Shown piece by piece: positions 30,651 to 40,187 of a stretch of 64,000 bases of DNA. Source of the DNA: Sulfitobacter sp. S223 (GTDB lineage Bacteria; Pseudomonadota; Alphaproteobacteria; Rhodobacterales; Rhodobacteraceae); NCBI RefSeq assembly GCF_025143825.1, contig NZ_CP083560.1:1426001-1490000 (forward strand), read 5' to 3'. The number at the start of each line of letters is the position of its first letter. The first letter of the stretch is position 1. The notes under the pieces are model-generated. The model saw only the letters and a list, made by a program, of their open reading frames with translations, made no database searches and was not told the DNA's origin. The position numbers and the translations under genes are program-made.

Positions 30651-31249
30651 GCGTTTTTGCATTCTATCTTTTTGCGGTCAGTGTGATTGCGGGCGGGCTG
30701 TTCACAGTGATCAGCCGCAACCCTGTTCACTCTGTTTTGTGGCTGATCCTGTCGTTCCTGTCAGCGGCGGGGCTTTTCGTTCTGCTTGGTGCTGAATTTG
30801 TCGCGATGCTGCTGATTATTGTGTACGTCGGCGCAGTCGCAGTGCTGTTCTTGTTCGTGGTCATGATGCTGGACGTCGATTTTGCCGAGCTGAAGGCAGA
30901 GATGGCAAAATACATGCCGCTGGCCTTGCTGATTGGCCTCGTGATCCTGATGCAATTCGTAATGGCCTTTGGCGCGTGGGATGCGAATGCGGCGGCTGAA
31001 GGACTGCGGTTGCACGTTACGGATGGCAACGTCATGAACACCGATGCTTTGGGTATGATCCTGTATGATGACTACTTCCTGCTGTTCCAGCTGTCTGGTC
31101 TGATCCTGCTGGTCGCAATGATCGGTGCGATTGTGCTGACACTGCGCCACCGCGGGGACGTCAAACGTCAGGACGTTGTTGCGCAAATGATGCGTGATCC
31201 GGCCAAGGCGATGGAACTGCGCGATGTGAAGCCGGGGCAGGGCCTCTAA
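30647..31249 (+). CDS. nuoJ: NADH-quinone oxidoreductase subunit J
   Basis: ND6-type membrane subunit of 200 aa with five predicted helices and the conserved [20 protein letters not shown] and [21 protein letters not shown] segments. It overlaps the CMD-like gene by four bases. A perfect hairpin begins 11 bases after its stop. Confidence 0.97.
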   Translation: MSVFAFYLFAVSVIAGGLFTVISRNPVHSVLWLILSFLSAAGLFVLLGAEFVAMLLIIVYVGAVAVLFLFVVMMLDVDFAELKAEMAKYMPLALLIGLVILMQFVMAFGAWDANAAAEGLRLHVTDGNVMNTDALGMILYDDYFLLFQLSGLILLVAMIGAIVLTLRHRGDVKRQDVVAQMMRDPAKAMELRDVKPGQGL

Positions 31250-31260
31250 TTAATTGTTGT

Positions 31261-31291
31261 CCGTCCGGTTCCTCTGAGAGGAACCGGACGG
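31261..31291 (+). other. Perfect 14-bp hairpin after nuoJ
   Basis: Left arm CCGTCCGGTTCCTC, loop TGA, right arm its exact complement. The following bases are A-rich (AGAGAAAAAAGAAGG), not T-rich, so classical termination on the + strand is unlikely. Likely roles are an mRNA processing or stabilising structure, or control of the miniprotein start 22 bases downstream. The latter two are inference. Confidence 0.7.
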
Positions 31292-31312
31292 TCAGAGAAA
31301 AAAGAAGGAAGA

Positions 31313-31390
31313 ATGCTGATGTCACGCAATACACTGGTCGTTGCAATTGTGGTCCTGATCATTGTGCTTGGCGGCTATAGCTTCTTGTGA
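31313..31390 (+). CDS. 25-residue single-helix miniprotein between nuoJ and nuoK
   Basis: A short reading frame with AAGGAAG just upstream and ATG at 31313 (or the second Met at 31319). The product has an SRNT head, one hydrophobic helix (LVVAIVVLIIVLGG) and a YSFL end, that is a single transmembrane segment with almost no tail. Signs that it is real: a good ribosome site, an uninterrupted hydrophobic pattern, and a gap of about 210 bases between nuoJ and nuoK that needs explaining. It is too short for routine gene callers. It could be an accessory complex I helix; that is inference. Confidence 0.6.
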   Translation: MLMSRNTLVVAIVVLIIVLGGYSFL

Positions 31391-31459
31391 AATATGCGGC
31401 GCCAGCAAGCCATTGGCGCTAATTGACTATCCCCGTTCGGGGAGAAACTGAGGGACGAC

Positions 31460-31765
31460 ATGATCGGACTGGAACATTACCTGACAGTGGCAGCTACGCT
31501 GTTTGTCATTGGCATCTTTGGCCTCTTTCTGAACCGTAAGAACATCATCATCTTGCTGATGAGCATCGAATTGATGCTGCTGGCGGTGAATATCAATCTG
31601 GTCGCTTTCTCAAGCTTTCTTGGTGATTTGGTGGGGCAGGTTTTCACCCTGTTTGTCCTCACGGTTGCGGCTGCGGAAGCTGCGATCGGTCTGGCCATTC
31701 TGGTCTGTTTCTTCCGGAACCGCGGCACCATCGCCGTGGAAGACGTCAACGTGATGAAGGGCTGA
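31460..31765 (+). CDS. nuoK: NADH-quinone oxidoreductase subunit K
   Basis: ND4L-type subunit, 101 aa, three helices. Seen: the membrane-buried Glu of [16 protein letters not shown] and the second conserved Glu in [14 protein letters not shown], both part of the proton path. AGGGACG precedes the ATG. Confidence 0.98.
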   Translation: MIGLEHYLTVAATLFVIGIFGLFLNRKNIIILLMSIELMLLAVNINLVAFSSFLGDLVGQVFTLFVLTVAAAEAAIGLAILVCFFRNRGTIAVEDVNVMKG

Positions 31766-31769
31766 GGTC

Positions 31770-33884
31770 ATGGAAATTACACTCCTATTTGCTCCGCTGA
31801 TCTGCTCTTTGCTCTGCGGTTTCGGCTGGAAGATTATTGGCGAATCTGCGGCCTGCTGGATTGCGACAGGCGGCTTGTTCCTGTCCGCGCTGCTTAGCTG
31901 GATCGTTTTCCTCAGCTTTGACGGTACGACCGAGACCATCCAGATCCTTCGCTTTATCGAAAGCGGATCGCTTAGCACTGACTGGGCCATTCGTCTGGAC
32001 CGTTTGACCGCTATTATGCTGATCGTGATCACGACGGTTTCCAGCCTCGTGCACCTCTATTCGATGGGGTACATGGCGCATGATGAGAACTTTGGCGAAG
32101 GTGTGAGCTATAAGCCGCGCTTTTTTGCCTACCTGTCTTTCTTCACCTTCGCGATGCTGATGCTGGTCACCTCTGACAACCTTGTGCAGATGTTCTTTGG
32201 TTGGGAAGGGGTGGGCGTTGCCTCATACCTGCTGATCGGTTTCTACTACAAAAAACCGTCGGCCAATGCGGCCGCCATCAAAGCTTTTGTGGTTAACCGT
32301 GTTGGTGACTTTGGCTTTGCCCTTGGTATTTTTGGTTTGTTCCTTTTGACGGATAGCATCAAGTTTGATGACATCTTTGCTGCCGCGCCGCAGCTGGCGG
32401 AAACAACAGTTCACTTCCTGTGGGCTGACTGGAATGCGGCGAACCTGCTGGCGTTTTTGCTGTTCATCGGTGCGATGGGTAAATCCGCGCAATTGTTCCT
32501 GCACACATGGTTGCCGGACGCGATGGAAGGACCTACGCCCGTGTCCGCGCTGATCCACGCTGCGACGATGGTTACTGCGGGCGTATTCCTTGTATGCCGG
32601 ATGTCACCGTTGATGGAATTTGCACCTGAAACAATGATGTTCGTGACCTTCCTGGGCGCAACCACAGCGTTCGTTGCGGCGACAATCGGTTTGGTCCAGA
32701 CGGACATCAAACGCGTGATCGCCTATTCAACGATGTCACAGCTGGGTTACATGTTCGTTGCCGCTGGTGTTGGCATGTACTCCGCCGCGATGTTCCACTT
32801 GTTCACGCACGCGTTCTTCAAGGCGATGCTTTTTCTCGGCGCCGGTTCGGTCATTCACGCGATGCACCATGAACAGGACATGATGAACTACGGCGGTCTG
32901 CGCAAAAAGATCCCCTATACTTTCTGGGCCATGATGATCGGCACGTTGGCGATCACCGGTTTGGGCATCCCTGTGTGGATCGTCACGCTGGGTGAAATCC
33001 CAATCGGTTTCGCGGGCTTCCAGTCCAAGGATGCCATCGTTGAAAGCGCCTATGCAGCCGGTTCCATGTACGGTTTCTGGATGCTGGTCATTGCGGCTCT
33101 GTTCACCAGTTTCTACAGCTGGCGCCTGATGTTCCTGACGTTCTATGGCAAACCCCGTGGCGACAAGCACACGCACGAGCACGCGCATGAAAGCCCGATG
33201 GTCATGTTGATACCACTAGGTGTTCTGGCCATGGGTGCGATGCTGGCTGGTATGGTTTGGTATAGCTCTTTCTTCGGTCACACCGATCAGGTCGCGAAAT
33301 TCTATGGTATTCCCTATGCCGAAGAGGGCGCGGCTGGTGAGCCCAAAGTTGACGGTGCAGAGACATCTCACGGCGAGGCCGAGGGTGATCATGGCACGGC
33401 CGAGCATCACTATGCCTTCGCAGGCCAGCCGGGTGAGGGTGCGCTTTATATCGCGCCGGACAACACGCTGCTCGATGATGCGCATAAGGTTCCTTACTGG
33501 GTGAAAACATCTCCCTTCATTGCGATGTTGATCGGTTTCGCCTTTGCTTACCTGTTCTACATCAAAAACCCGTCACTGCCGGGCCGACTGGCCGAGAACC
33601 AGAAGCACCTGTATTTGTTCCTCAAGAACAAATGGTACTTTGACGAGCTTTACGATTTCATCTTTGTTCAGCCTGCCAAAGCGATTGGCCGCTTCCTGTG
33701 GAAGCGCGGCGATGGAAACGTGATCGATGGCGGCCTGAACGGGCTGGCTATGGGGATCATTCCCTTCTTCACCCGCCTCGCCGGTAAGGCGCAGTCCGGA
33801 TATATCTTTACCTATGCCTTCGCCATGGTGATCGGGATCGCGATCCTTATTACCTGGATGACGATGACCGGAGGAGCGAACTGA
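31770..33884 (+). CDS. nuoL: NADH-quinone oxidoreductase subunit L
   Basis: ND5-type antiporter-like subunit with the long lateral helix; 704 aa. Seen: [20 protein letters not shown] with the key Glu, [20 protein letters not shown] and [14 protein letters not shown]. Unusual is an acidic/histidine-rich hydrophilic region: [13 protein letters not shown] near residue 470 and [18 protein letters not shown] near residue 540. The stop overlaps the nuoM start by one base. Confidence 0.98.
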   Translation: MEITLLFAPLICSLLCGFGWKIIGESAACWIATGGLFLSALLSWIVFLSFDGTTETIQILRFIESGSLSTDWAIRLDRLTAIMLIVITTVSSLVHLYSMGYMAHDENFGEGVSYKPRFFAYLSFFTFAMLMLVTSDNLVQMFFGWEGVGVASYLLIGFYYKKPSANAAAIKAFVVNRVGDFGFALGIFGLFLLTDSIKFDDIFAAAPQLAETTVHFLWADWNAANLLAFLLFIGAMGKSAQLFLHTWLPDAMEGPTPVSALIHAATMVTAGVFLVCRMSPLMEFAPETMMFVTFLGATTAFVAATIGLVQTDIKRVIAYSTMSQLGYMFVAAGVGMYSAAMFHLFTHAFFKAMLFLGAGSVIHAMHHEQDMMNYGGLRKKIPYTFWAMMIGTLAITGLGIPVWIVTLGEIPIGFAGFQSKDAIVESAYAAGSMYGFWMLVIAALFTSFYSWRLMFLTFYGKPRGDKHTHEHAHESPMVMLIPLGVLAMGAMLAGMVWYSSFFGHTDQVAKFYGIPYAEEGAAGEPKVDGAETSHGEAEGDHGTAEHHYAFAGQPGEGALYIAPDNTLLDDAHKVPYWVKTSPFIAMLIGFAFAYLFYIKNPSLPGRLAENQKHLYLFLKNKWYFDELYDFIFVQPAKAIGRFLWKRGDGNVIDGGLNGLAMGIIPFFTRLAGKAQSGYIFTYAFAMVIGIAILITWMTMTGGAN

Positions 33885-35446
33885 TGGAAAATAACCTTTT
33901 GTCCATCGTCACGTTTATGCCAGCCTTTGCGGCCCTGATCCTCGCGGTATTCCTGCGCGGTGAGGACCCTGCGGCGCAGCGCAACGCTAAGTGGCTTGCC
34001 CTGATTACGACAACCGTGACCTTTATCGTATCGATCTTCGTGTATCTTGAGTTCGATCCCTCCAACACGGGTTTCCAGATGGTGGATGAGGCGGAGTGGC
34101 TGCTTGGCCTGAACTACCGTCTTGGCGTCGATGGCATCTCGATCCTGTTCGTGATGCTGACCACCTTCATGATGCCGCTGGTGATTGCCGCATCTTGGGA
34201 TGTGTCTACCCGCGTCAAAGAATACATGATCGCTTTCTTGGTTCTTGAAACCTTGATGATCGGTGTCTTTGTCTCGCTTGATTTGGTCCTCTTCTACGTA
34301 TTCTTTGAGGCGAGCCTGATCCCGATGTTCCTGATCATCGGCATTTGGGGGGGGGCAAACCGCATTTATGCAAGCTTTAAGTTCTTCCTCTATACCTTCT
34401 TTGGCTCCGTATTGATGCTGGTTGCGATGGTGGCAATGTTTGCGGATGCCGGTACAACCTGTATCGGTGGCTGCACCGTGAGCCTGCTCACACATGAGTT
34501 CGGCTCCGAGACGTTCAGCATTATGGGCTTCCAGATTGTTGGCGGCATGCAGACTCTGATGTTCCTTGCGTTCTTCGCAAGCTTCGCGGTGAAAATGCCG
34601 ATGTGGCCAGTGCACACTTGGTTGCCTGACGCACACGTTCAGGCGCCAACAGCGGGTTCCGTTGTTCTGGCTGCGATCCTGCTGAAAATGGGTGGCTACG
34701 GTTTCCTGCGGTTCTCTCTGCCGATGTTCCCGGTCGGGTCCGAAGTTGTCGGCCCGCTGATCTTGTGGATGTCCGCGATTGCGATTGTGTACACCTCGCT
34801 GGTGGCGCTGGTGCAGGAAGATATGAAAAAGCTGATTGCTTATTCATCGGTTGCACACATGGGCTTTGTGACGATGGGCATCTTTGCGACCAACCAACAA
34901 GGTCTGGACGGCGCTATTTTCCAGATGATCAGCCACGGATTTATCTCTGGTGCCTTGTTCCTGAGCGTTGGCGTCATCTATGACCGTATGCACACCCGAG
35001 AGATCGACGCCTACGGCGGTCTTGTGAACCGGATGCCTGTATATGCGCTGCTGTTTATGCTGTTTACGATGGCAAACGTTGGCCTTCCGGGCACATCGGG
35101 TTTCGTCGGAGAATTCCTGACGTTGATGGCGGTTTTCCAGGTGAACACTTGGGTCGCGGCTGTTGCAACGACTGGTGTGATTTTCTCGGCGGCTTATGCG
35201 CTTTGGCTTTACCGCCGGGTCGTCATGGGGGACCTGATCAAGGAAAGCCTCAAAGGCATCACGGATATGACCTCTCGCGAGAAATGGATTTTTGCGCCGC
35301 TGGTTGTGATGACACTGTTGCTTGGTGTCTACCCTGCGCTGATCCTTGATACGATCGGGCCGTCGGTTACGGCGTTGGTTGAACAATACGATACGGCTGT
35401 GGCCGCGGTGCAAACCGTGACCGAAGCAGCCCAAGCCCACAATTGA
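33884..35446 (+). CDS. nuoM: NADH-quinone oxidoreductase subunit M
   Basis: ND4-type antiporter-like proton-pumping subunit, 520 aa, about 14 helices. Seen: [20 protein letters not shown] with the conserved Glu, [20 protein letters not shown] with Lys and His of the pumping channel, and [11 protein letters not shown]. Ten bases from nuoN. Confidence 0.98.
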   Translation: MENNLLSIVTFMPAFAALILAVFLRGEDPAAQRNAKWLALITTTVTFIVSIFVYLEFDPSNTGFQMVDEAEWLLGLNYRLGVDGISILFVMLTTFMMPLVIAASWDVSTRVKEYMIAFLVLETLMIGVFVSLDLVLFYVFFEASLIPMFLIIGIWGGANRIYASFKFFLYTFFGSVLMLVAMVAMFADAGTTCIGGCTVSLLTHEFGSETFSIMGFQIVGGMQTLMFLAFFASFAVKMPMWPVHTWLPDAHVQAPTAGSVVLAAILLKMGGYGFLRFSLPMFPVGSEVVGPLILWMSAIAIVYTSLVALVQEDMKKLIAYSSVAHMGFVTMGIFATNQQGLDGAIFQMISHGFISGALFLSVGVIYDRMHTREIDAYGGLVNRMPVYALLFMLFTMANVGLPGTSGFVGEFLTLMAVFQVNTWVAAVATTGVIFSAAYALWLYRRVVMGDLIKESLKGITDMTSREKWIFAPLVVMTLLLGVYPALILDTIGPSVTALVEQYDTAVAAVQTVTEAAQAHN

Positions 35447-35456
35447 GGCGATAGAC

Positions 35457-36896
35457 ATGACGAATGATATCCTCCAGATCCTGCCCGAAACCATCCTTGC
35501 TGGTACAGCCATAGCTGGTCTTATGGCAGGCGCTTATGGCGGTAAGGACGCGATTGCGCGTCCGCTGCTTTGGGCCATCGCCGCAGTGATGGTGGTTTTG
35601 GCGCTGATGGTTTCGGCCAGTTCGTCCACCACGGTGGAATCGTTCAACGGCATGTTCATCAATGATGGCTTTGCCCGTTTCGCCAAGATTGTGATCCTGA
35701 TTTCGGCTGCCTGTGTGCTGGTGATGTCCGAAGGGTATATGAAAACACGCGGTTTGCTGCGGTTCGAGTATCCTATTCTGGTAGCGCTGAGCGCGGTTGG
35801 TATGATGGTAATGGTGTCCGCAGGTGATCTGATGGCGCTGTACATGGGATTGGAGCTTCAGTCGCTTGCGCTGTACGTCGTCGCCTCCTTGCGCCGGGAC
35901 AGTGTGAAATCGACAGAAGCCGGCCTGAAATATTTCGTACTCGGCGCGCTGTCTTCGGGTCTGCTTCTTTACGGGGCATCCTTGGTTTACGGATATGCTG
36001 GCACCACGCTGTTCTCTGGTATTATCACCACAGCACAGTCCGGTGAGACTTCTGTTGGTCTGCTGTTTGGTATCGTGTTCCTGATCTCTGGTATGGCGTT
36101 CAAGGTATCTGCGGTTCCTTTCCACATGTGGACACCTGACGTCTACGAAGGCTCGCCGACGCCTGTCACAGCATTCTTTGCGACAGCGCCAAAAGTGGCT
36201 GCGATGGCCCTGTTTGCGCGTGTCTTGCATGATGCCTTTGGTAACGCAGTCAGCGACTGGAGCCAGATCGTGGCGCTGTTGTCAGTTTTGTCCATGTTCC
36301 TTGGTGCCGTGGCTGCCATTGGTCAGACCAACATCAAACGTCTGATGGCATTTTCTTCGATTGCGCACATGGGCTACGCCCTCATGGGTGTTGCTGCGGG
36401 GACTGCCTTTGGTGTGCAGGCAATGTTGGTCTATATGGCGATCTACGTCACAATGAACATCGGCGTCTTTGCCTTCATTCTGTTGATGGAAAAAGATGGC
36501 GCACCTGTCGTCGATATATCCTCCCTGAACATGTACTCAAAAAACCACCCTGGCCGCGCCTTTGCGTTGCTGGTGTTGCTGTTCAGCCTGGCAGGTGTTC
36601 CGCCGTTCCTGGGCTTCTTCGGTAAGCTTTATGTGCTGCGCGCGGCATATGAGGGTGGTCTGGCTTGGCTGGCGATTGCGGGTGTTATCGCCTCGGTGAT
36701 CGGTGCGTTTTACTATCTGCGGATCGTGTTTTTCATGTACTTCGGTGAAGATAAATCCGACGCGCTTGACCAGAATCGTGGCGGGCTTTTGGGGGGCTTC
36801 CTGATCGCCTCTGCCGTCATCATGGTTGTTGGTATCATCAACATGTTCGGCGTCGAGGGTGCAGCAGCATTGGCGGCGGCGACGCTTGTTCAATAA
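35457..36896 (+). CDS. nuoN: NADH-quinone oxidoreductase subunit N
   Basis: ND2-type antiporter-like subunit, 479 aa, the last complex I gene. Seen: [39 protein letters not shown] and [16 protein letters not shown]. The next gene (birA) starts 15 bases later, so read-through transcription into birA-coaX-rnj is likely. Confidence 0.98.
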   Translation: MTNDILQILPETILAGTAIAGLMAGAYGGKDAIARPLLWAIAAVMVVLALMVSASSSTTVESFNGMFINDGFARFAKIVILISAACVLVMSEGYMKTRGLLRFEYPILVALSAVGMMVMVSAGDLMALYMGLELQSLALYVVASLRRDSVKSTEAGLKYFVLGALSSGLLLYGASLVYGYAGTTLFSGIITTAQSGETSVGLLFGIVFLISGMAFKVSAVPFHMWTPDVYEGSPTPVTAFFATAPKVAAMALFARVLHDAFGNAVSDWSQIVALLSVLSMFLGAVAAIGQTNIKRLMAFSSIAHMGYALMGVAAGTAFGVQAMLVYMAIYVTMNIGVFAFILLMEKDGAPVVDISSLNMYSKNHPGRAFALLVLLFSLAGVPPFLGFFGKLYVLRAAYEGGLAWLAIAGVIASVIGAFYYLRIVFFMYFGEDKSDALDQNRGGLLGGFLIASAVIMVVGIINMFGVEGAAALAAATLVQ

Positions 36897-36911
36897 GCGC
36901 TGCGCTGACTG

Positions 36912-37646
36912 ATGGCCGATTGGCCTCACGGATATACACGGCATGTCTTTGACACGCTGGATTCCACTCTTTCGGAGGCCGCGCGTATCGCGCCCGGCCT
37001 CCAAGGCCCTGCATGGATACTCGCCCAAGAGCAGACCGCCGCACGTGGGCGTCGCGGGCGGGCATGGTCCACGCCAAGGGGTAACTTCGCCGGAACACTG
37101 ATCATGCGGATGAATGGCAGCCCCGCCGACGCTGCCTTGCACAGTTTTGTCGCCAGTCTAGCGCTGTATGAGGCCTTCGTAGAAGTCACAGGGAAAGCTG
37201 ATGCTTTCGCGCTCAAATGGCCCAATGATGTGCTTCTCAATGGCGGTAAGGTGGCAGGTATCCTGCTTGAAACTCTCGGGGCTAATCTGGTGATCGGGAT
37301 CGGCGTCAATCTGGCCCATGCACCTACGCCCGAGCAAGTCGAACAGGGCGCTGTGACGCCTGTCAGCGTTATTGAGGAAACAGGGGTTAGCGTTGCGCCT
37401 GAAGCCTTCCTTGATGCCGTGGCAGCCGCCTTTGCGCGGCTGGAGGCGCAATTTGTCATCTATGGCTTTTCGCCGATCCGCACGGCATGGCTATCTCATG
37501 CGGCGCGCATCGGCGAAGTTGTAACGGCGCGTACCATGCGGGATGAAACAGTTGGCGTCTTTGAAGATGTCGATGCATCAGGTAATCTGATTTTGCGGAC
37601 CCCGAAAGGTGCTGTGTCTATCACGGCTGCGGATGTCTATTTTTAA
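36912..37646 (+). CDS. birA: Biotin--[acetyl-CoA-carboxylase] ligase
   Basis: Attaches biotin to carboxylase carrier domains via biotinyl-AMP. 244 aa, catalytic and C-terminal domains only: there is no N-terminal DNA-binding domain, so this is a non-regulatory (group I) ligase. Seen: TAARGRRGRAWSTPRGNF, the biotin/ATP loop, and LKWPNDVLLNGGKVAGILLE with the catalytic Lys. The mccA product in this window is a likely substrate. Confidence 0.95.
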   Translation: MADWPHGYTRHVFDTLDSTLSEAARIAPGLQGPAWILAQEQTAARGRRGRAWSTPRGNFAGTLIMRMNGSPADAALHSFVASLALYEAFVEVTGKADAFALKWPNDVLLNGGKVAGILLETLGANLVIGIGVNLAHAPTPEQVEQGAVTPVSVIEETGVSVAPEAFLDAVAAAFARLEAQFVIYGFSPIRTAWLSHAARIGEVVTARTMRDETVGVFEDVDASGNLILRTPKGAVSITAADVYF

Positions 37647-37664
37647 CCCTCAGGAGGGTATCCC

Positions 37665-38444
37665 ATGCTCTTGGCGATTGATTGCGGCAATACAAACACC
37701 GTGTTTTCCATTTGGGACGGGTCCGAGTTTATTGCCACATGGCGCACAGCGACGGATTGGAAGCGCACGGCGGATCAGTACTATGTCTGGCTCAGCACGC
37801 TGATGAAACTTCAGGGGATTGAGGCTGACATCACGGATGTGATTGTGTCTTCAACGGTGCCTCGGGTTGTGTTCAATCTGCGCGTCCTTGCAGACCGGTA
37901 TTTCAACACCCGTCCCTATGTTGTGGGAAAGCCTGAATGCGCTTTGCCTGTGGATGTGCGTGTGGATGCAGGAACGGCTGTCGGGCCGGACCGCCTTGTA
38001 AATACGGTTGCGGGATACGATCTATATGGTGGTGACCTGATCGTTGTGGATTTTGGCACGGCAACGACGTTCGATGTGGTGGCTGCTGACGGCGCTTACG
38101 TTGGTGGGGTTATTGCCCCCGGCGTGAACCTGAGCCTTGAGGCGTTGCACAACGCAGCCGCTGCTTTGCCGCATATCGACATTAGCCAGCCAGCCCAGGT
38201 TGTTGGCACCAATACTGTGACCTGTATGCAATCGGGGGTTTTTTGGGGTTATATCGGCCTCGTGCGTGAGATATGTGCGCGGATAAAGGCGGAGCGCGGG
38301 CGCGACATGCGCGTCATCTCCACCGGCGGGCTCGCGCCGCTGTTTCAGCAGGCCGAGGCCCTCTTTGACGAATATCAAGATGAACTGACAATGCACGGCC
38401 TGACCGTGATACATAAATACAATAAGGAATTAGCGACTCAATGA
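37665..38444 (+). CDS. coaX: Type III pantothenate kinase
   Basis: First step of CoA synthesis: phosphorylates pantothenate. 259 aa of the ASKHA fold. Seen: the phosphate loop DCGNTNTVFSIWDG, GPDRLVNTVAGYDL, VVDFGTATTFDVV and ISTGGLAPL. The type III enzyme is insensitive to CoA feedback and needs a monovalent cation (family knowledge). AGGAGG lies upstream; the stop overlaps the RNase J start (ATGA). Confidence 0.96.
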   Translation: MLLAIDCGNTNTVFSIWDGSEFIATWRTATDWKRTADQYYVWLSTLMKLQGIEADITDVIVSSTVPRVVFNLRVLADRYFNTRPYVVGKPECALPVDVRVDAGTAVGPDRLVNTVAGYDLYGGDLIVVDFGTATTFDVVAADGAYVGGVIAPGVNLSLEALHNAAAALPHIDISQPAQVVGTNTVTCMQSGVFWGYIGLVREICARIKAERGRDMRVISTGGLAPLFQQAEALFDEYQDELTMHGLTVIHKYNKELATQ

Positions 38445-40108
38445 GCAGCGAAAGATTGATCTACCTTCCCCTTGGCGGGGCGGGTGAAATTGGCATGAAC
38501 GCCTATGTTTACGGCTACGGAAAACCCGATAAAGAACGGCTGATTGTCGTAGATATCGGTGTTGCGTTCCCGGACATGGACACAAGCCCGGGTGTGGACC
38601 TGATTATCGCGGACATCGACTGGCTCGTGCAGCGCAAGGATCGCATCGAAGCGGTCTTTGTCACCCATGCGCACGAAGACCACGTGGGCGGTATCGCCCA
38701 TACCTATGACCGTTTGCAAGCGCCGATCTATGCGCGCAAGTTCACGGCCAATATCACAAAACGCAAGATGTCCGAATACAACCATCCCGATGACGCGGTA
38801 CGGATCGTCGGAACCTTCCCGCATCAGGTTGATGCAGGGCCTTTCAAGGTTGGCTTTCAACCGATCTCACATTCGATTCCCGAAAGTTCGGCCTTGGTGA
38901 TAGATACACCCGTGGGCCGCATCGTGCATTCGGGCGATTTCAAAGTGGATCTGACACCAGGTGTCGGAGAGCCGTTTGATCCCGCCGCGTTCGAAGCGAT
39001 TGCGAAGGATGGCATCAAGGCGCTGATCTGTGACAGCACAAATGTGTTCAGCCAAAGCCCTGGCCGCTCCGAAGCGACGTTGCCCGAAGCGATCACCGAA
39101 CTGGTGCAAGGCGCATCCGGCATGGTTGTGGCCACAACATTCGCCTCAAACGTGGCGCGAGTGAAAACGCTTGCCGTTGCGGGGCAGAAGGCCGGCCGTT
39201 CGGTTGTGCTATTGGGCCGTGCCATGAAGCGGATGATCGAGGCATCTGTTGAAACCGGTGTGTTGACGGACTTCCCGCCGACCATCAGCCCCGAACAGGC
39301 CCGCGATGTACCGCGTGAAAACCTGCTGCTGCTTGTTACCGGCAGTCAGGGTGAACGGCGCGCAGCCTCTGCGCAGTTGGCGCGCGGTAAATACATGGGC
39401 TTGCAGATGAAAGAAGGGGACATGTTCCTCTTTTCCTCCAAGACCATTCCTGGAAACGAGCGTGGCGTGATCCGCATCATCAACCAGTTCTCTGAAATGG
39501 GTGTGGATGTGGTTGACGACAGCTCGGGTAAGTATCACGTGTCCGGCCACGCAAACCGTCCTGACATCGAAACGCTCCATGACGTGCTTAAGCCGCAGGT
39601 CGTGATCCCGATGCACGGCGAACACCGCCACCTGCGTGAGCACGTCAAGGTGTCCGAGGGTAAAGGCTATAAGGGCGTTCTGGCTGTAAACGGCATGATG
39701 ATTGATCTGTCTGGCAACGAGCCGAGAGTAGCAGAGTATATTGAGACTGGCCGCACTTATATCGATGGTTCTGTCCAGATTGGCGCGCTTGACGGCGTGG
39801 TACGTGACCGCATTCGTATGGCGCTCAATGGGCATATGACCGTCACCGTTCTTATGGATGAGCAGGACGAACCTTTGGGTGATCCGTGGGTCGATACGAT
39901 GGGTCTGCCAGATACAGGGATCAGCGACGCACCGTTGATCGATGTGGTTGAACAGGACCTCAGCCAGTGGCTGGGTCGGGCAGGGGCCAAAACCTTGCGT
40001 GATGATAAGGCACTTGATGAAGGTCTGCGCAAAGTTGCGCGCCAGTCTGCACAAAACGAGATTGGCAAGAAGCCTGAGGTAACTGTGGTGGTCAGCCGTC
40101 TGAGCTGA
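38441..40108 (+). CDS. rnj: Ribonuclease J
   Basis: Metallo-beta-lactamase/beta-CASP nuclease with endo- and 5'-exonuclease activity in RNA turnover. 555 aa. Zinc-site motif VTHAHEDHVGG, then HSIPESSALVIDTPVG, VHSGDFKVDLTP, and the beta-CASP HVSGHAN plus IPMHGEHRHLREH. In alphaproteobacteria one RNase J is the norm. It is the last gene before the terminator at 40135. Confidence 0.95.
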   Translation: MSSERLIYLPLGGAGEIGMNAYVYGYGKPDKERLIVVDIGVAFPDMDTSPGVDLIIADIDWLVQRKDRIEAVFVTHAHEDHVGGIAHTYDRLQAPIYARKFTANITKRKMSEYNHPDDAVRIVGTFPHQVDAGPFKVGFQPISHSIPESSALVIDTPVGRIVHSGDFKVDLTPGVGEPFDPAAFEAIAKDGIKALICDSTNVFSQSPGRSEATLPEAITELVQGASGMVVATTFASNVARVKTLAVAGQKAGRSVVLLGRAMKRMIEASVETGVLTDFPPTISPEQARDVPRENLLLLVTGSQGERRAASAQLARGKYMGLQMKEGDMFLFSSKTIPGNERGVIRIINQFSEMGVDVVDDSSGKYHVSGHANRPDIETLHDVLKPQVVIPMHGEHRHLREHVKVSEGKGYKGVLAVNGMMIDLSGNEPRVAEYIETGRTYIDGSVQIGALDGVVRDRIRMALNGHMTVTVLMDEQDEPLGDPWVDTMGLPDTGISDAPLIDVVEQDLSQWLGRAGAKTLRDDKALDEGLRKVARQSAQNEIGKKPEVTVVVSRLS

Positions 40109-40134
40109 TCCTCAACTAGCCTCTGCTAGATACA

Positions 40135-40165
40135 AAAAAGCCCCGCAGTTTCTGCGGGGCTTTTT
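40135..40165. terminator. Bidirectional rho-independent terminator
   Basis: AAAAAGCCCCGCAG, loop TTT, exact complementary arm ending in TTTTT. The A-run on one side and T-run on the other give a full intrinsic terminator in both directions. It serves rnj (+) and the helicase gene (-), whose stop is at 40188. Confidence 0.93.
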
Positions 40166-40187
40166 CTATTTCTACATTTGGTTGGGC

